A model generated the notes under the pieces. The model saw only the letters and a list, made by a program, of their open reading frames with translations, was not told the DNA's origin and ran no database searches. A stretch of DNA of 64,000 nucleotides, from positions 558,001 to 622,000 of the forward strand of contig NZ_JAJSAQ010000002.1 in the NCBI RefSeq assembly GCF_021729075.1. Reading direction: 5' to 3'. This document shows positions 19,598 to 28,186 of this stretch, one piece after another. A program made the translations under genes and the position numbers. This DNA comes from Microbulbifer guangxiensis (GTDB taxonomy: Bacteria; Pseudomonadota; Gammaproteobacteria; Pseudomonadales; Cellvibrionaceae). How positions within the stretch are numbered: position 1 is the first letter of the stretch; each line of letters starts with the position of its first letter.

Positions 19598-20194
19598 TCA
19601 GTGGAATACCGGCGCTTCCACGAAGCTCCAGAACAGTACCGTGCCCACCATGACCATCACGGCAACCACCAGTGATACCGTGACAATGGCACTGGCAAAC
19701 AGGAAACCGCGCTCCTCGGACACACCCATCACGATTGGGATCCCCAGGTACAGCAGGTATACCGCATAGGCCACCGCCAGCGTTGCCAGCAGGATATCCA
19801 GCCAGAGAATGGGATAGAAACCGGCGACACCGGCGAGGAAAATTGGCGTCGCAGTGAAGCCGGCGATCACCATCCCCTTCATGGGGTAGGTTTCGGCACC
19901 GTAAGTCTTGGCCATCCAGTGGATAAAGTACCCGATCGCCATCACGGCAATCACCATGGTGCAGTAGAACACTGCCACCAGGGAGAGGGCGCTGTCCCTT
20001 GTGATGCGGCGGGTTGCGCCATCACCGATGGACCAGCCAACTTCCGTGGTTCCGATAAACCAGGCCAACGCGGGCAACAATGCCAGCACGATGACATAAG
20101 GGATCTGCCGGCGCAGACTCTTTTCCGGCAGACTTCCAATTTGCTGCCACTGCCTGCGCGGCTGTACCAGCAGTCCGAACATATGGCTCAACAT
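19598..20194 (-). CDS. Yip1-domain inner-membrane protein
   Basis: A 198-residue protein with about five hydrophobic helices and the Yip1 (PF04893-like) pattern: an amphipathic N-terminus (FGLLVQPRRQWQQI), a TM, an AE-TYPMKGMVIAGFTATPI segment, then paired TMs ending in YLGIPIVMGVSEERGF. Bacterial Yip1 proteins have no defined function; trafficking-like or membrane-organising roles are only extrapolated from eukaryotes. It is monocistronic, 317 bases from the aminotransferase gene on the same strand. Confidence 0.75.
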   Translation of the reverse strand: MLSHMFGLLVQPRRQWQQIGSLPEKSLRRQIPYVIVLALLPALAWFIGTTEVGWSIGDGATRRITRDSALSLVAVFYCTMVIAVMAIGYFIHWMAKTYGAETYPMKGMVIAGFTATPIFLAGVAGFYPILWLDILLATLAVAYAVYLLYLGIPIVMGVSEERGFLFASAIVTVSLVVAVMVMVGTVLFWSFVEAPVFH

Positions 20195-20511
20195 CCTGTT
20201 TTCCTCACGCTGTGCGAGGAACCCCGGGCGAGACCTGTCAGCTCAAATTGATCTGGATACTGCTTGTCAAAGTGAGGAATACCACTGAGGTCATTCCCGA
20301 AGCTCCAGCTTTTTCTTATTTTGCGCTTTCAGCTTGTAACAGCGTGGTCGCGCAAGTCAACGGGATTTCAGGAATTGGCGTTTTTGTTGCCGTGCACGTT
20401 TCTGCAGGAAACAGCCGCTTGTGAACGGGTGCTACCAATCAACCCGGATTGCACCAGATAGGCAGCAAAAAGTGTCGGCGGAAAGGTGTAGCCCCTGCCC
20501 GCCAACAATAC
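20195..20511. other. Intergenic stretch upstream of the Yip1 gene
   Basis: About 317 bases, more AT-rich in the middle (20260-20340), presumably with the Yip1 promoter on the minus strand. No open frame with a ribosome-binding site, no repeat and no clear terminator for ilvE were seen. Confidence 0.5.
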
Positions 20512-21579
20512 TCAGCCCACTTCGGCGATATCGACGGGCACCATCCACCCGAAGGGATCCTCGGCCCGCCCCTCCTGGATATCGAGCAGCGCACTGCGCA
20601 GGCAGCCGGCGACCGGCCCCGGCGCAGTGGCAAGCTCGTAGCGCGCATCGCCGTCACCAAGGACGCTGATCGGACTGATGATTGCAGCAGTACCGCAGGC
20701 AAAGGCCTCACTACAGGTGCCGGAGCGCACCAGCGCCAGCAGGTCGTCGATATCGATCTCCCGCTCGTGCACCACATAACCCTGCTCGCGGGCCAGGGCC
20801 AGCAGCGTGTCACGGGTTACTCCCTCGAGAATAGAGCCGTTGAGGGCGGGGGTATGCAGCTCGCCGTCCATCACGGCAAAGAAGTTCATGCCCGACAATT
20901 CGTCCACGGTGTGACGATTGCCCGGGTTCAACCACAGCGACTGGTCGAAGCCGCGCTTCTTCAGGCGCGCAATGCTCTGCAGGGAGGCTGCATAGTTGCC
21001 GCCCACCTTGGCGTCGCCGGTACCACCCACTGCGGCCCTCGCATCATCGCGCTCCACCCATACCCGCATATTGCCGGGGTGATAAGCCTCCGAAGGGCTG
21101 GCAATCACATAGAACTCATAGGAAGTGCTGGCAGAAACGGAGAGGTCCGGCTGGGTGCCGATAAGGAACGGGCGCAGGTAAAGAGACTCCCCACTGTTCG
21201 CCGGCACCAGGTTGGCACAGTAAGCCGTCACGGTCTTTACCCCGTCCATGAACAGTGCCTCCGGTACCGCTGGCATGCACAGGCGCTCTGCCGAATAGGC
21301 CATACGGCGGGCATTGCGCTCGGGCCGGAACAGGCTCACCCCGCCACTGGTGCGATACGCCTTCATGCCCTCGAAACAGGACTGGGCGTAATGCAATACC
21401 TTGGCAGCGGGGTCCAGTGACAATGGCGCATAGGGAATCAGCCTGCCCCCACTCCAGACACCATCCTGACAGGTGGCGCGAAACATCACCGGGGCCATCA
21501 CATTGCCGAAACCCAACTTCTCCGGCAGTTCAAATCCGCGCAGACTTGCCGCCACCGCGGGATCAATGGATACGCTCAC
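20512..21579 (-). CDS. ilvE: Branched-chain amino acid aminotransferase (type II BCAT)
   Basis: A 355-residue PLP enzyme that interconverts Leu, Ile and Val with their 2-oxo acids; cytosolic. It is fold-type IV and of the longer type II (eukaryote-like) form. The PLP lysine is Lys191 in GDAKVGGNYAAS; other signatures are YAQSCFEGMKAYR, SLYLRPFLIGT and GILEGVTRDTLL-like SILEGVTRDTLLALA, with CGTAAIISP binding the cofactor phosphate. The start is GTG with AAGGAGGAGG about 9 bases upstream. It is not next to other ilv genes. No attenuator or leader peptide was identified. Confidence 0.93.
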   Translation of the reverse strand: MSVSIDPAVAASLRGFELPEKLGFGNVMAPVMFRATCQDGVWSGGRLIPYAPLSLDPAAKVLHYAQSCFEGMKAYRTSGGVSLFRPERNARRMAYSAERLCMPAVPEALFMDGVKTVTAYCANLVPANSGESLYLRPFLIGTQPDLSVSASTSYEFYVIASPSEAYHPGNMRVWVERDDARAAVGGTGDAKVGGNYAASLQSIARLKKRGFDQSLWLNPGNRHTVDELSGMNFFAVMDGELHTPALNGSILEGVTRDTLLALAREQGYVVHEREIDIDDLLALVRSGTCSEAFACGTAAIISPISVLGDGDARYELATAPGPVAGCLRSALLDIQEGRAEDPFGWMVPVDIAEVG

Positions 21580-22224
21580 CTCGGGCCTCCTCCTTATCTT
21601 GTGCGCTGATTATGGGGCCAAGCCGGGCCCACTCCAAATACTTCGACCGCCAGCCCCCTCTATTGCGCAAAATCAGACGGCACTAAACACGATCATTAGG
21701 ATAGTAATATCGCAATGAACAGAGCTAATCCGGCAGTCACGCAGACAGCCCGACCGCGGCACATGCAAGCCGCGCCCATGAACCCGCTTTTCTAACCACC
21801 GCACAAAAATATTGGCGCGTATTTCTTAATATCGATGACCAGTGGCGCACTGCCGGCATCCCCGCTGCTAAACCGATTGAGGGGCGACCACGTAATTGAG
21901 TGTGAGGAGAAAAAACGCCGGACAGGCAGCACCCCCATCGCCGACATGGCGCGGCAAAAACGTGCCGTTGGCTATACTGATCTGGCGAGGCGCTGAATAA
22001 CAGGCAACGGGCGTCTTGACGGGATTCGACGCATTATTCAACCTATCGTCGGACCCGGCTCGGGATCTAAATCACTCCGGGCACTGTCATGGACTGAGAG
22101 AACCACACTTCAGGGAGAGAAAATCCGCACGGCATCCGTGCCCAAGCGGAGTAAGTGCTCGACTCCTGGCCGCTGCGGCTGCGGGGACGGGTGAAGCAAA
22201 ACATGGAACAGAAGTGGTTCAATC
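21580..22224. other. Long intergenic region between divergent ilvE and the TPR/TonB-C gene
   Basis: About 645 bases without a credible gene. It is locally AT-rich around 21660-21720 (likely ilvE promoter, minus strand) and 21790-21840. A TATACT box sits at 21973-21978 and TTGACG at 22016-22021, but neither has a well-spaced partner. A short hairpin GCACGG/CCGTGC lies near 22127-22141. I see no tRNA, repeat family or riboswitch signature. Confidence 0.5.
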
Positions 22225-23526
22225 GTGACACAGACAGAAATCAGCAAAGACATTGCTATCGGCTTGATGTTTACAGCCACAGCTCTGCTGTGTGGCAACG
22301 CCTGCGCGGAAGTCGAAGACACATCCGCGACAGTGTCCAGCGCTCCACCTCCCGCCTACCTCGAAGCGGCATCAAAACCCCTGCACCTCGCCAAGCGGCA
22401 GCTGCGGCCCTCTGAGGTCGTCGACAGCTACCGCGAACGCATCGAGGAGATGGAAGCCCAGTACGGCGCCTATGGTGCCGGTATCGACGAGCAGCTTGTC
22501 GGCTTGGCCACGGCATTGCAACGCAACGGCGCCCACGAAGAGGCCATCAGCGAATTTCGCCGCGCCATGCTCATCAACCGTGTCAATGAGGGACTCTATT
22601 CACTCAACCAGGTCCCCATGATCGAGAACATGATCGAGAGCCAGATCGCACTCAACCAGTGGGAGGATGCCAACGACAACCAGCAGTACCTCTACTGGCT
22701 GCATGCGCGCAACTATGGTGAAAATGATCCCCGCATGCTGCCGGTGATCGACAGCCTCAGCCGCTGGCATTTGCAGGCCTACAAAGAGGAAAAGGGTGGC
22801 ACCCTGTTCGAGCACCTGATCAGTGCCACAGATCTCTACAGCCTGGCGGTCGACATCATCACCAATAATTTCGGTGCCAACGACCTCCGTCTGGTGGAGG
22901 CTCTACGCGGCCTCAAGGCCACCAATTATTACCTCGCCACCTACAAGGGCGAGCCCCAGGAACCGGTGGTGGTCAATGCCAACTTCGGCGGCGGTCCGGA
23001 TATGGACGCAGCCCGCCGCACGAAGCTCGATCACTACAAGCTCAACAGCTTCAGCTCCGGCAAGCAGGCGATCGCCAGGATCGTCGATGTTTACCAGAAA
23101 AACCCACAGTCGCCGCCGGCCGCTTCGGCCAAGGCCAAAGTTGAACTCGGCGACTGGTATATGATGTTCAACAAGTGGCACTCGGCCCGCGAAACCTATG
23201 GCGAGGCCTACCAGGCGCTGTGGGACAACGGTGCGACCAATCAGGAAATAGACGCGATTTTCGGCCGGCCCGCCGCCCTGCCCGCTCTGCCGATGCTCGA
23301 GGAGGACCGGCAGGGGCTCGCGGATGCCTACGTGACCGTGTCTTACGACGTCACCGCCTTTGGCAAAGTACGCAATATCGAGATACTGCATGCGGAGCCC
23401 GCGGATGATGTCGGCATGCGCTCCCGGGTTCGCAATGCGCTCAAGCGGGCAAAATTCCGCCCGCGGTTTGAAAACGGCGAACCGGTGGAGACCACCGGCA
23501 TCGTGCAGCGATTCGTGTTCGACTGA
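22225..23526 (+). CDS. Exported TPR protein with TonB-like C-terminal domain
   Basis: A 433-residue protein. The N-terminus (about residues 1-28, ending NACA-EV) is a probable signal peptide. Residues about 60-330 are helical TPR-like repeats (LVGLATALQRNGAHEEAISE, then AKVELGDWYMMFNKWHSARE). The last 75 residues resemble the TonB C-terminal fold: VTVSYDVTAFGKVRNIEIL, then RVRNALKRAKFRPRFENGEP and VQRFVFD. No transmembrane anchor or Pro-rich spacer is seen, so it is unlikely to be a classic energy transducer. The start is GTG with a poor ribosome-binding site; codon 15 (ATG) is an alternative. It leads the envelope cluster that runs to 37898. Confidence 0.75.
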   Translation: MTQTEISKDIAIGLMFTATALLCGNACAEVEDTSATVSSAPPPAYLEAASKPLHLAKRQLRPSEVVDSYRERIEEMEAQYGAYGAGIDEQLVGLATALQRNGAHEEAISEFRRAMLINRVNEGLYSLNQVPMIENMIESQIALNQWEDANDNQQYLYWLHARNYGENDPRMLPVIDSLSRWHLQAYKEEKGGTLFEHLISATDLYSLAVDIITNNFGANDLRLVEALRGLKATNYYLATYKGEPQEPVVVNANFGGGPDMDAARRTKLDHYKLNSFSSGKQAIARIVDVYQKNPQSPPAASAKAKVELGDWYMMFNKWHSARETYGEAYQALWDNGATNQEIDAIFGRPAALPALPMLEEDRQGLADAYVTVSYDVTAFGKVRNIEILHAEPADDVGMRSRVRNALKRAKFRPRFENGEPVETTGIVQRFVFD

Positions 23527-23627
23527 CGGGTAAACTTGGCGATTCCTGCGCCCCTCTGAACCGGCAGCCAAACCCAGCAGGGCAAGGCGCTGTCGAAGAA
23601 GACAGGACGCATGATCAGCGGGACGCA

Positions 23628-23646
23628 GGCCGGGCTATGCCCGGCC
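23628..23646. terminator. Short GC hairpin after the TPR/TonB-C gene
   Basis: GGCCGGGC-TAT-GCCCGGCC is an 8-base perfect stem in the 227-base gap before the next gene. There is no T-run; it is either a weak terminator or an mRNA-processing hairpin that separates the TPR gene from the rest of the cluster. Confidence 0.35.
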
Positions 23647-23753
23647 CTGTGCGCTGTGGAGATCGCCCAATTTTACCCTCGCGGGACTGCCGCCAAACGC
23701 TCACGCACGCACACGCATTAGCCCGGGCGGGAACCGGGCCTCAGGAGAGAACA

Positions 23754-25001
23754 ATGACTCTACGGATAGCGGTACCAGGCTCAACGCAGCACACACGCAG
23801 CTGGCGCACCCTCGCTTCGGTCATCGTGCTGAGCGCAGTGATCGCCGGCTGCAAAACCCAGCAGACCCAACAACAGCCGCCGGCCCAGCCCCAGCAGCCG
23901 TCGTCGAGCTCATCTTCACAATCCCAGTCCCAGTCGCAGCCAAGCCCCAGCAGCCCGTCCTCGAGCCGCAGCCAGAGCCAGCCGCAGACTGCCAGCAGCA
24001 CCTCCTCCAGCAGCTCCTCGCGCTCTTCGCCCAGCCAGAGCATGCCGAACAGCAGCGACAGCCGCACGAATACCAGCATGCCCACCATCGAGTCCGGCAG
24101 CGAAGCGAGCCGCGAAGCGACCACCGCTGCCAGTAGCGGCGAGGAACAGAGCCGGCGCCAGAGCTCTGCGTCCGATTCCATGCCGGATCCGACCGCACGG
24201 AATAACCAGCCGTCATCACCGGTATACAGTGAATCGGATCGCCGGCCGGAAGAGAGCAACATGCCCCCGGACCCCTCCACCAACAGTGAGGGGGAGCCAC
24301 CGGATGAAATCGATTTTTCCGAGGAAGAGCAGACAGCAGCGTCCTCAAGTAACAGTTCCTCCAGCAGCAGCGCCTCGAGCAGCAGTTCCGCGAGCAGCGC
24401 TTCCAGTAGTTCTGCCTCGGCGACCAGCTCCGCCAGCAGCGCATCCAGTGCTGCCAGCAGCAGCGCCTCGGGCTCTCCCGCCAGTGGTGGTGGACCCTCT
24501 GGCGGCAGCAGCGCCCCCAACGAAGCACCCGCCACTGCCGCAGAGCGTGTGGAACAACTGGAGGGAGAATTTGAGGCCACCATGGCCAGCTATGACGGCA
24601 TGATCCTGCGGGAGCGGGACTATGTGCGCAATCGGCCCGCCTCCGAAGAGGAGACCGAGGAGATGGACGAACCGCCACCCGGGGAATCCCTCGAGGACCT
24701 GATCGAGTCCGCAGAGGCTGAGATCCCGCCCCCGCCCGGCGGTGGTGAGGGGGGTGGCCCGGGCCCGGAGGAGAGCAACTCCAGTGGCCAGGCCACTGGC
24801 CCCGGTATGCAGACAGCTGGCCGCAAGGGAGAATTCGACCACAGCGGCAGCACGCCAGTGGTTCCCGCCGACATCCCCAAAGGAGATGACGATGATGTGG
24901 TGGCACGCCAGATTCGCGAAGCCGCCATGCGGGAGTCGGATCCGGAGCTCCGCGAGAAGCTCTGGGAGGAATATCGCAAATACAAGAAATCGCAGAAGTA
25001 G
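23754..25001 (+). CDS. Poly-serine-rich lipoprotein
   Basis: A 415-residue lipoprotein. The lipobox is IAGC (Cys near residue 31) after a hydrophobic segment, with AGGAGA 8 bases before the ATG. The mature part begins with Gln/Pro repeats and then long runs of Ser with Gln, Pro, Ala and Arg (about residues 40-120 and 190-260), a disordered linker type found in marine polysaccharide-degrading gammaproteobacteria. The C-terminal 130 residues are acidic and helical, with VEQLEGEFEATMASYDGMIL and a charged end (DVVARQIREAAMRESDPELR). No enzymatic domain is seen. It is probably a flexible spacer or scaffold anchored to a membrane. The next gene starts 17 bases later. Confidence 0.8.
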   Translation: MTLRIAVPGSTQHTRSWRTLASVIVLSAVIAGCKTQQTQQQPPAQPQQPSSSSSSQSQSQSQPSPSSPSSSRSQSQPQTASSTSSSSSSRSSPSQSMPNSSDSRTNTSMPTIESGSEASREATTAASSGEEQSRRQSSASDSMPDPTARNNQPSSPVYSESDRRPEESNMPPDPSTNSEGEPPDEIDFSEEEQTAASSSNSSSSSSASSSSSASSASSSSASATSSASSASSAASSSASGSPASGGGPSGGSSAPNEAPATAAERVEQLEGEFEATMASYDGMILRERDYVRNRPASEEETEEMDEPPPGESLEDLIESAEAEIPPPPGGGEGGGPGPEESNSSGQATGPGMQTAGRKGEFDHSGSTPVVPADIPKGDDDDVVARQIREAAMRESDPELREKLWEEYRKYKKSQK

Positions 25002-25018
25002 TCGCGGAGGGAACCCCA

Positions 25019-26242
25019 ATGCAGTCACTGAATGCCACTCTGTTTCACCCCGGCATCGCCCGCTTTCTCGGTCGCAGCCTGGCCCTCGTTGCCGGCCTGG
25101 TCCTTTTCGGTTGCACCTCGACCGAGGTACGGACCACGGCCTACACCCCGCTGACCGTGGAGGATTCCGCCATTCCGGAAGGCCGCTTGCTGGATGTGGG
25201 TATCGTGCAGTTTGACCCGGGCCTCGAAACCACCGAGGTCAGCGAGGAAGACCTGGTATTTCCCGAACTGCGCCAGGCGGAATCCCGCTATATCGCGGTC
25301 ACGCTGTCCGAATCCCTGCAGTCGAGCCAGGGCTGGGGGGCCGTGCGCGTTGTGCCCAGCGCGCGTTCCAACATCGATGTCACCGTGACCGGCCGCATCC
25401 TGCAGTCCGATGGCGAGACGCTCACCCTCGAGGTCACAGTGGTCGACTCCCGCGGTCAGCGCTGGTTCACCAGGGAATACAGTGAAAAGGCCTCCCACTA
25501 CGCCTACGACCGCAAACACCCCACCGAGGGCGATGCCTTCCAGGGACTGTACAACCGTATTGCCAACGACATGATGGTCTACCGGCAGCAGCTGTCGGAC
25601 CAGTATGTGGCCGAGCTTCGCACCATTTCGGAAATGAAGTTTGCCCGCAGTTTCTCGCCGGATGCTTTCTCCCGCTATCTCACCCAGAGCGAGGACGGCA
25701 TCTACCAGCTCAAGGCATTGCCCGCTGAAGATGACCCGATGCTGCAGCGGGTACGACGTATTCGCGAACGGGACTACCTGTTCGTGGATACCCTGCAGGG
25801 TTACTACGGCACCTTCGTCAAGTCCATGGAAGCGCCTTACCAGGAGTGGCGTGCCCTGAGCTTCGAGGAGGTGCAGCAGATGCGCGAGCTCAAGCGCAAG
25901 GCACGTAACCACACCATTATGGGCGCAGCGGCGATTGTCGGCGGTATCGCTGCGGCAGGCGCCGGTGGCGGCGCCGCCCGCCAGGCCGCCAATGTGGCGG
26001 TTGCCGGCGGCGGTTACCTGGTCAAGAGCGGTTTCGATCGCCGCAGCGAAGCCAAGATGCATATCGAGGCCCTGCAGGAACTGGGCGATTCCATGGAGGC
26101 GGAAGTGGAGCCCCAGATCGTCGAGCTGGAGGATCGCACGGTGACGCTGAGCGGCACAGTGGAAAACCAGTACCGCCAGTGGCGCGAACTCCTGAAGGAA
26201 ATCTACGAAGCGGAAACCGGCGGGCTCGACGGCAGTATCTGA
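25019..26242 (+). CDS. Lipoprotein of unknown function, cluster member
   Basis: A 407-residue lipoprotein (lipobox LFGC, Cys near residue 32). Residues about 50-160 look like a curli-assembly or GNA1162-type alpha/beta domain: LLDVGIVQFDPG, YIAVTLSESLQSS, VTVTGRILQSDGETLTLEVT. A helical region follows, then a Gly/Ala-rich hydrophobic stretch (about residues 297-330, IMGAAAIVGGIAAAGAGGG), which could be a membrane-inserting glycine-zipper. The C-terminus is acidic helical. No known family could be named with confidence. It sits 17 bases after the poly-Ser lipoprotein gene and 67 bases before the TM-TPR gene, so it is probably co-transcribed. Confidence 0.75.
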   Translation: MQSLNATLFHPGIARFLGRSLALVAGLVLFGCTSTEVRTTAYTPLTVEDSAIPEGRLLDVGIVQFDPGLETTEVSEEDLVFPELRQAESRYIAVTLSESLQSSQGWGAVRVVPSARSNIDVTVTGRILQSDGETLTLEVTVVDSRGQRWFTREYSEKASHYAYDRKHPTEGDAFQGLYNRIANDMMVYRQQLSDQYVAELRTISEMKFARSFSPDAFSRYLTQSEDGIYQLKALPAEDDPMLQRVRRIRERDYLFVDTLQGYYGTFVKSMEAPYQEWRALSFEEVQQMRELKRKARNHTIMGAAAIVGGIAAAGAGGGAARQAANVAVAGGGYLVKSGFDRRSEAKMHIEALQELGDSMEAEVEPQIVELEDRTVTLSGTVENQYRQWRELLKEIYEAETGGLDGSI

Positions 26243-26309
26243 TGATGTGCGGCGGTGGGAAACACCGCCGCGCTGCCCGGAACAATAACCACGACTTTGC
26301 GGAATCACT

Positions 26310-27878
26310 ATGCAACACCGCGACGAGAACCCGGATGACAAGGGCATCATCAGCCCCGCAGATTTCAGTTTTGGCGGCAGTGTCACACCGGAAGCCAAGC
26401 CCGGGCAGAAACAGGACTCGACCAGGGCCGCGCCCCCGGGCCGCGACTATCGGGCACTCACCATCGGCTCGCTGCTGGTCCTGGGCCTGGTCGGGGTTTT
26501 CTGGGTGCTGCCCCAGGCGGTCGACAAACCCAAACCCCAGGCCCCCGTGGCTGCGACACCTGTTACCCAGCAATCCCCTGCGGGCAACCGCGAAAAGCCT
26601 GTAAAGGCATCACCATTCAGCGATGCCGAGATTGCCCAGCAACGCCGCGAAGTGCAGAAGGTCCTGCAGGACATTCTCGCCCTGCAGGAAGAACTGCGTG
26701 AGCGGCACGTCGATACCTGGGCGGCCGAGGAATTCGGCAGCGCGCGAGGCCTGGCTGAGGAGGCCGACACCATCTACCGTCAGCGGAAATTTATGCAGGC
26801 ACTGGAAAAATACCGCGCCTCCCTGGCCGCCCTGCAGGAAATCCGTGACAGCATTCCCGCGCGTATTGAAAAACATCTGGCAGAGGGCAATGAGGCCCTG
26901 GACCGCGGTGATGCCGAGGGGGCCCACAGCGCCTTCGACCTGGTACTCACCATCTCTGATGACCACCCCCGCGGGGTGAAAGGCAAGGCCCGGGCGGAAA
27001 AACTGCCAGAAGCCTGGCAGCATTTTTCCCGTGGCAAGCAGGCATTCGCAGAACAGGACCTGGATACCGCCCGCGAGGCGCTGCAACAGTCACTGAAGGT
27101 GGACGGGGAAACCCGGCCAGCCAAGGCGCTGTTACCTGAGGTGCTCGCCGCCATCAAGGACCGGGATTACAGCGAAGCCATGTCGGCGGGCTACGCCGCA
27201 ATCAGTGCCGGGGATTTTTCCGCCGCCCTGGAGGCGTTTCGCAGCGCACAAAAGCTGAAGCCCGGTGAAGAGGATCCGGAAGTGGGCATCCAGCAGGCGA
27301 GGAGCGGGCTGACCCAAACCCGCATCGACAGCCTGTTCGCCCGGGCGCGTCAGCAGGAAGCCGCCGAGGAGTGGCACGGTGCGGTGAAGAGCTACGAAAA
27401 CCTGCTGGAAATCGACAAAAGCCTGGTTTCCGCCATCACCGGCAAAGCGCGCTCACAAGCACGGGCGGAGCTGGACGACCGCCTGAGCGAGTTGCTCAAA
27501 GACCCGCTGTCCCTCGGTGGCAGCAAGCAGAACCAGTATGCTCGTTCCGTGTTGAAGGATGCGCGGGCAATCAACGCCGATTCACCCAAACTGCAGGGCC
27601 AGATCGAATCACTGGAAACGGCGCTCACCCAGGCAGTGATTCCAGTGGCGGTCAGACTGCAGTCGGACGCCACCACCCATGTCACTATCTACCACGTGGG
27701 CAGGCTGGGTAATTTCAGCGAGCGGGAAATCCCCCTCAAGCCGGGACGTTACACCGCAGTGGGAACCCGTGCCGGCTATCGCGATGTGCGGCGTGAATTC
27801 ACCGTTGTTCCCGGGGAAGAACCACCGGTCGTCGTCATCCAGTGTGCAGAAAAAATAAACAGCGCCAATAACAGCTGA
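26310..27878 (+). CDS. Single-pass membrane protein with TPR-like repeats and PEGA-like end
   Basis: A 522-residue protein: short cytosolic N-terminus, one helix (about residues 50-68, LTIGSLLVLGLVGVFWVLP), a Pro/Ala spacer, then a long helical periplasmic region with TPR-like units (residues about 100-400; for example YRQRKFMQALEKYRASLAAL and AGDFSAALEAFRSAQKLKPG). The last 75 residues are beta-rich and resemble a PEGA-type domain (IPLKPGRYTAVGTRAGYRDV). The next gene encodes five PEGA repeats, so the two may interact. The ATG has GGAA upstream. The role is probably scaffolding in the envelope complex. Confidence 0.75.
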   Translation: MQHRDENPDDKGIISPADFSFGGSVTPEAKPGQKQDSTRAAPPGRDYRALTIGSLLVLGLVGVFWVLPQAVDKPKPQAPVAATPVTQQSPAGNREKPVKASPFSDAEIAQQRREVQKVLQDILALQEELRERHVDTWAAEEFGSARGLAEEADTIYRQRKFMQALEKYRASLAALQEIRDSIPARIEKHLAEGNEALDRGDAEGAHSAFDLVLTISDDHPRGVKGKARAEKLPEAWQHFSRGKQAFAEQDLDTAREALQQSLKVDGETRPAKALLPEVLAAIKDRDYSEAMSAGYAAISAGDFSAALEAFRSAQKLKPGEEDPEVGIQQARSGLTQTRIDSLFARARQQEAAEEWHGAVKSYENLLEIDKSLVSAITGKARSQARAELDDRLSELLKDPLSLGGSKQNQYARSVLKDARAINADSPKLQGQIESLETALTQAVIPVAVRLQSDATTHVTIYHVGRLGNFSEREIPLKPGRYTAVGTRAGYRDVRREFTVVPGEEPPVVVIQCAEKINSANNS

Positions 27879-28186
27879 ATCGAAGAACCGTCGCCCGGGA
27901 TTCAGATCAAATAATCCGGGCAACTGCCAATTACCCACTCCGCCGGAAACCGGCAACGGCAGGGGCCCGGAATTATCGCTTGATGAAACTGGACCGAAAG
28001 GCGACGCCGGTATCCGCAAAAAGATGTTTTTTGCGCCAAAGGGTCCGACGACCATCATGCCAGGCAGGGTTGCGGGCTAAGCTTGAGTGCACGGAGCGAG
28101 GGAGTGCCGGAGCCCTGACCCGGGCGCGGCAGTCGCTGCCGCCATTGCGATAATTCAGATAAGTGCGCAGTAACAGGAAAGCATAA
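27879..28186. other. Intergenic gap inside the envelope cluster
   Basis: About 308 bases, the largest gap in the cluster. No gene is supported. The last 60 bases (28130-28180) contain TTGCGATAAT and an AGGAAA ribosome-binding site for the next gene; an internal promoter here is plausible but not demonstrated. Confidence 0.45.

Noticed and set aside
24340-24480. AGCAGC-type microsatellite
   Set aside because: It encodes the poly-Ser linker of the lipoprotein at 23754; not an independent repeat element.
25025-26398. 457-codon minus-strand frame opposite the lipoprotein gene at 25019
   Set aside because: The plus-strand gene has a lipobox, ribosome-binding site and operon spacing; the antisense translation lacks any.
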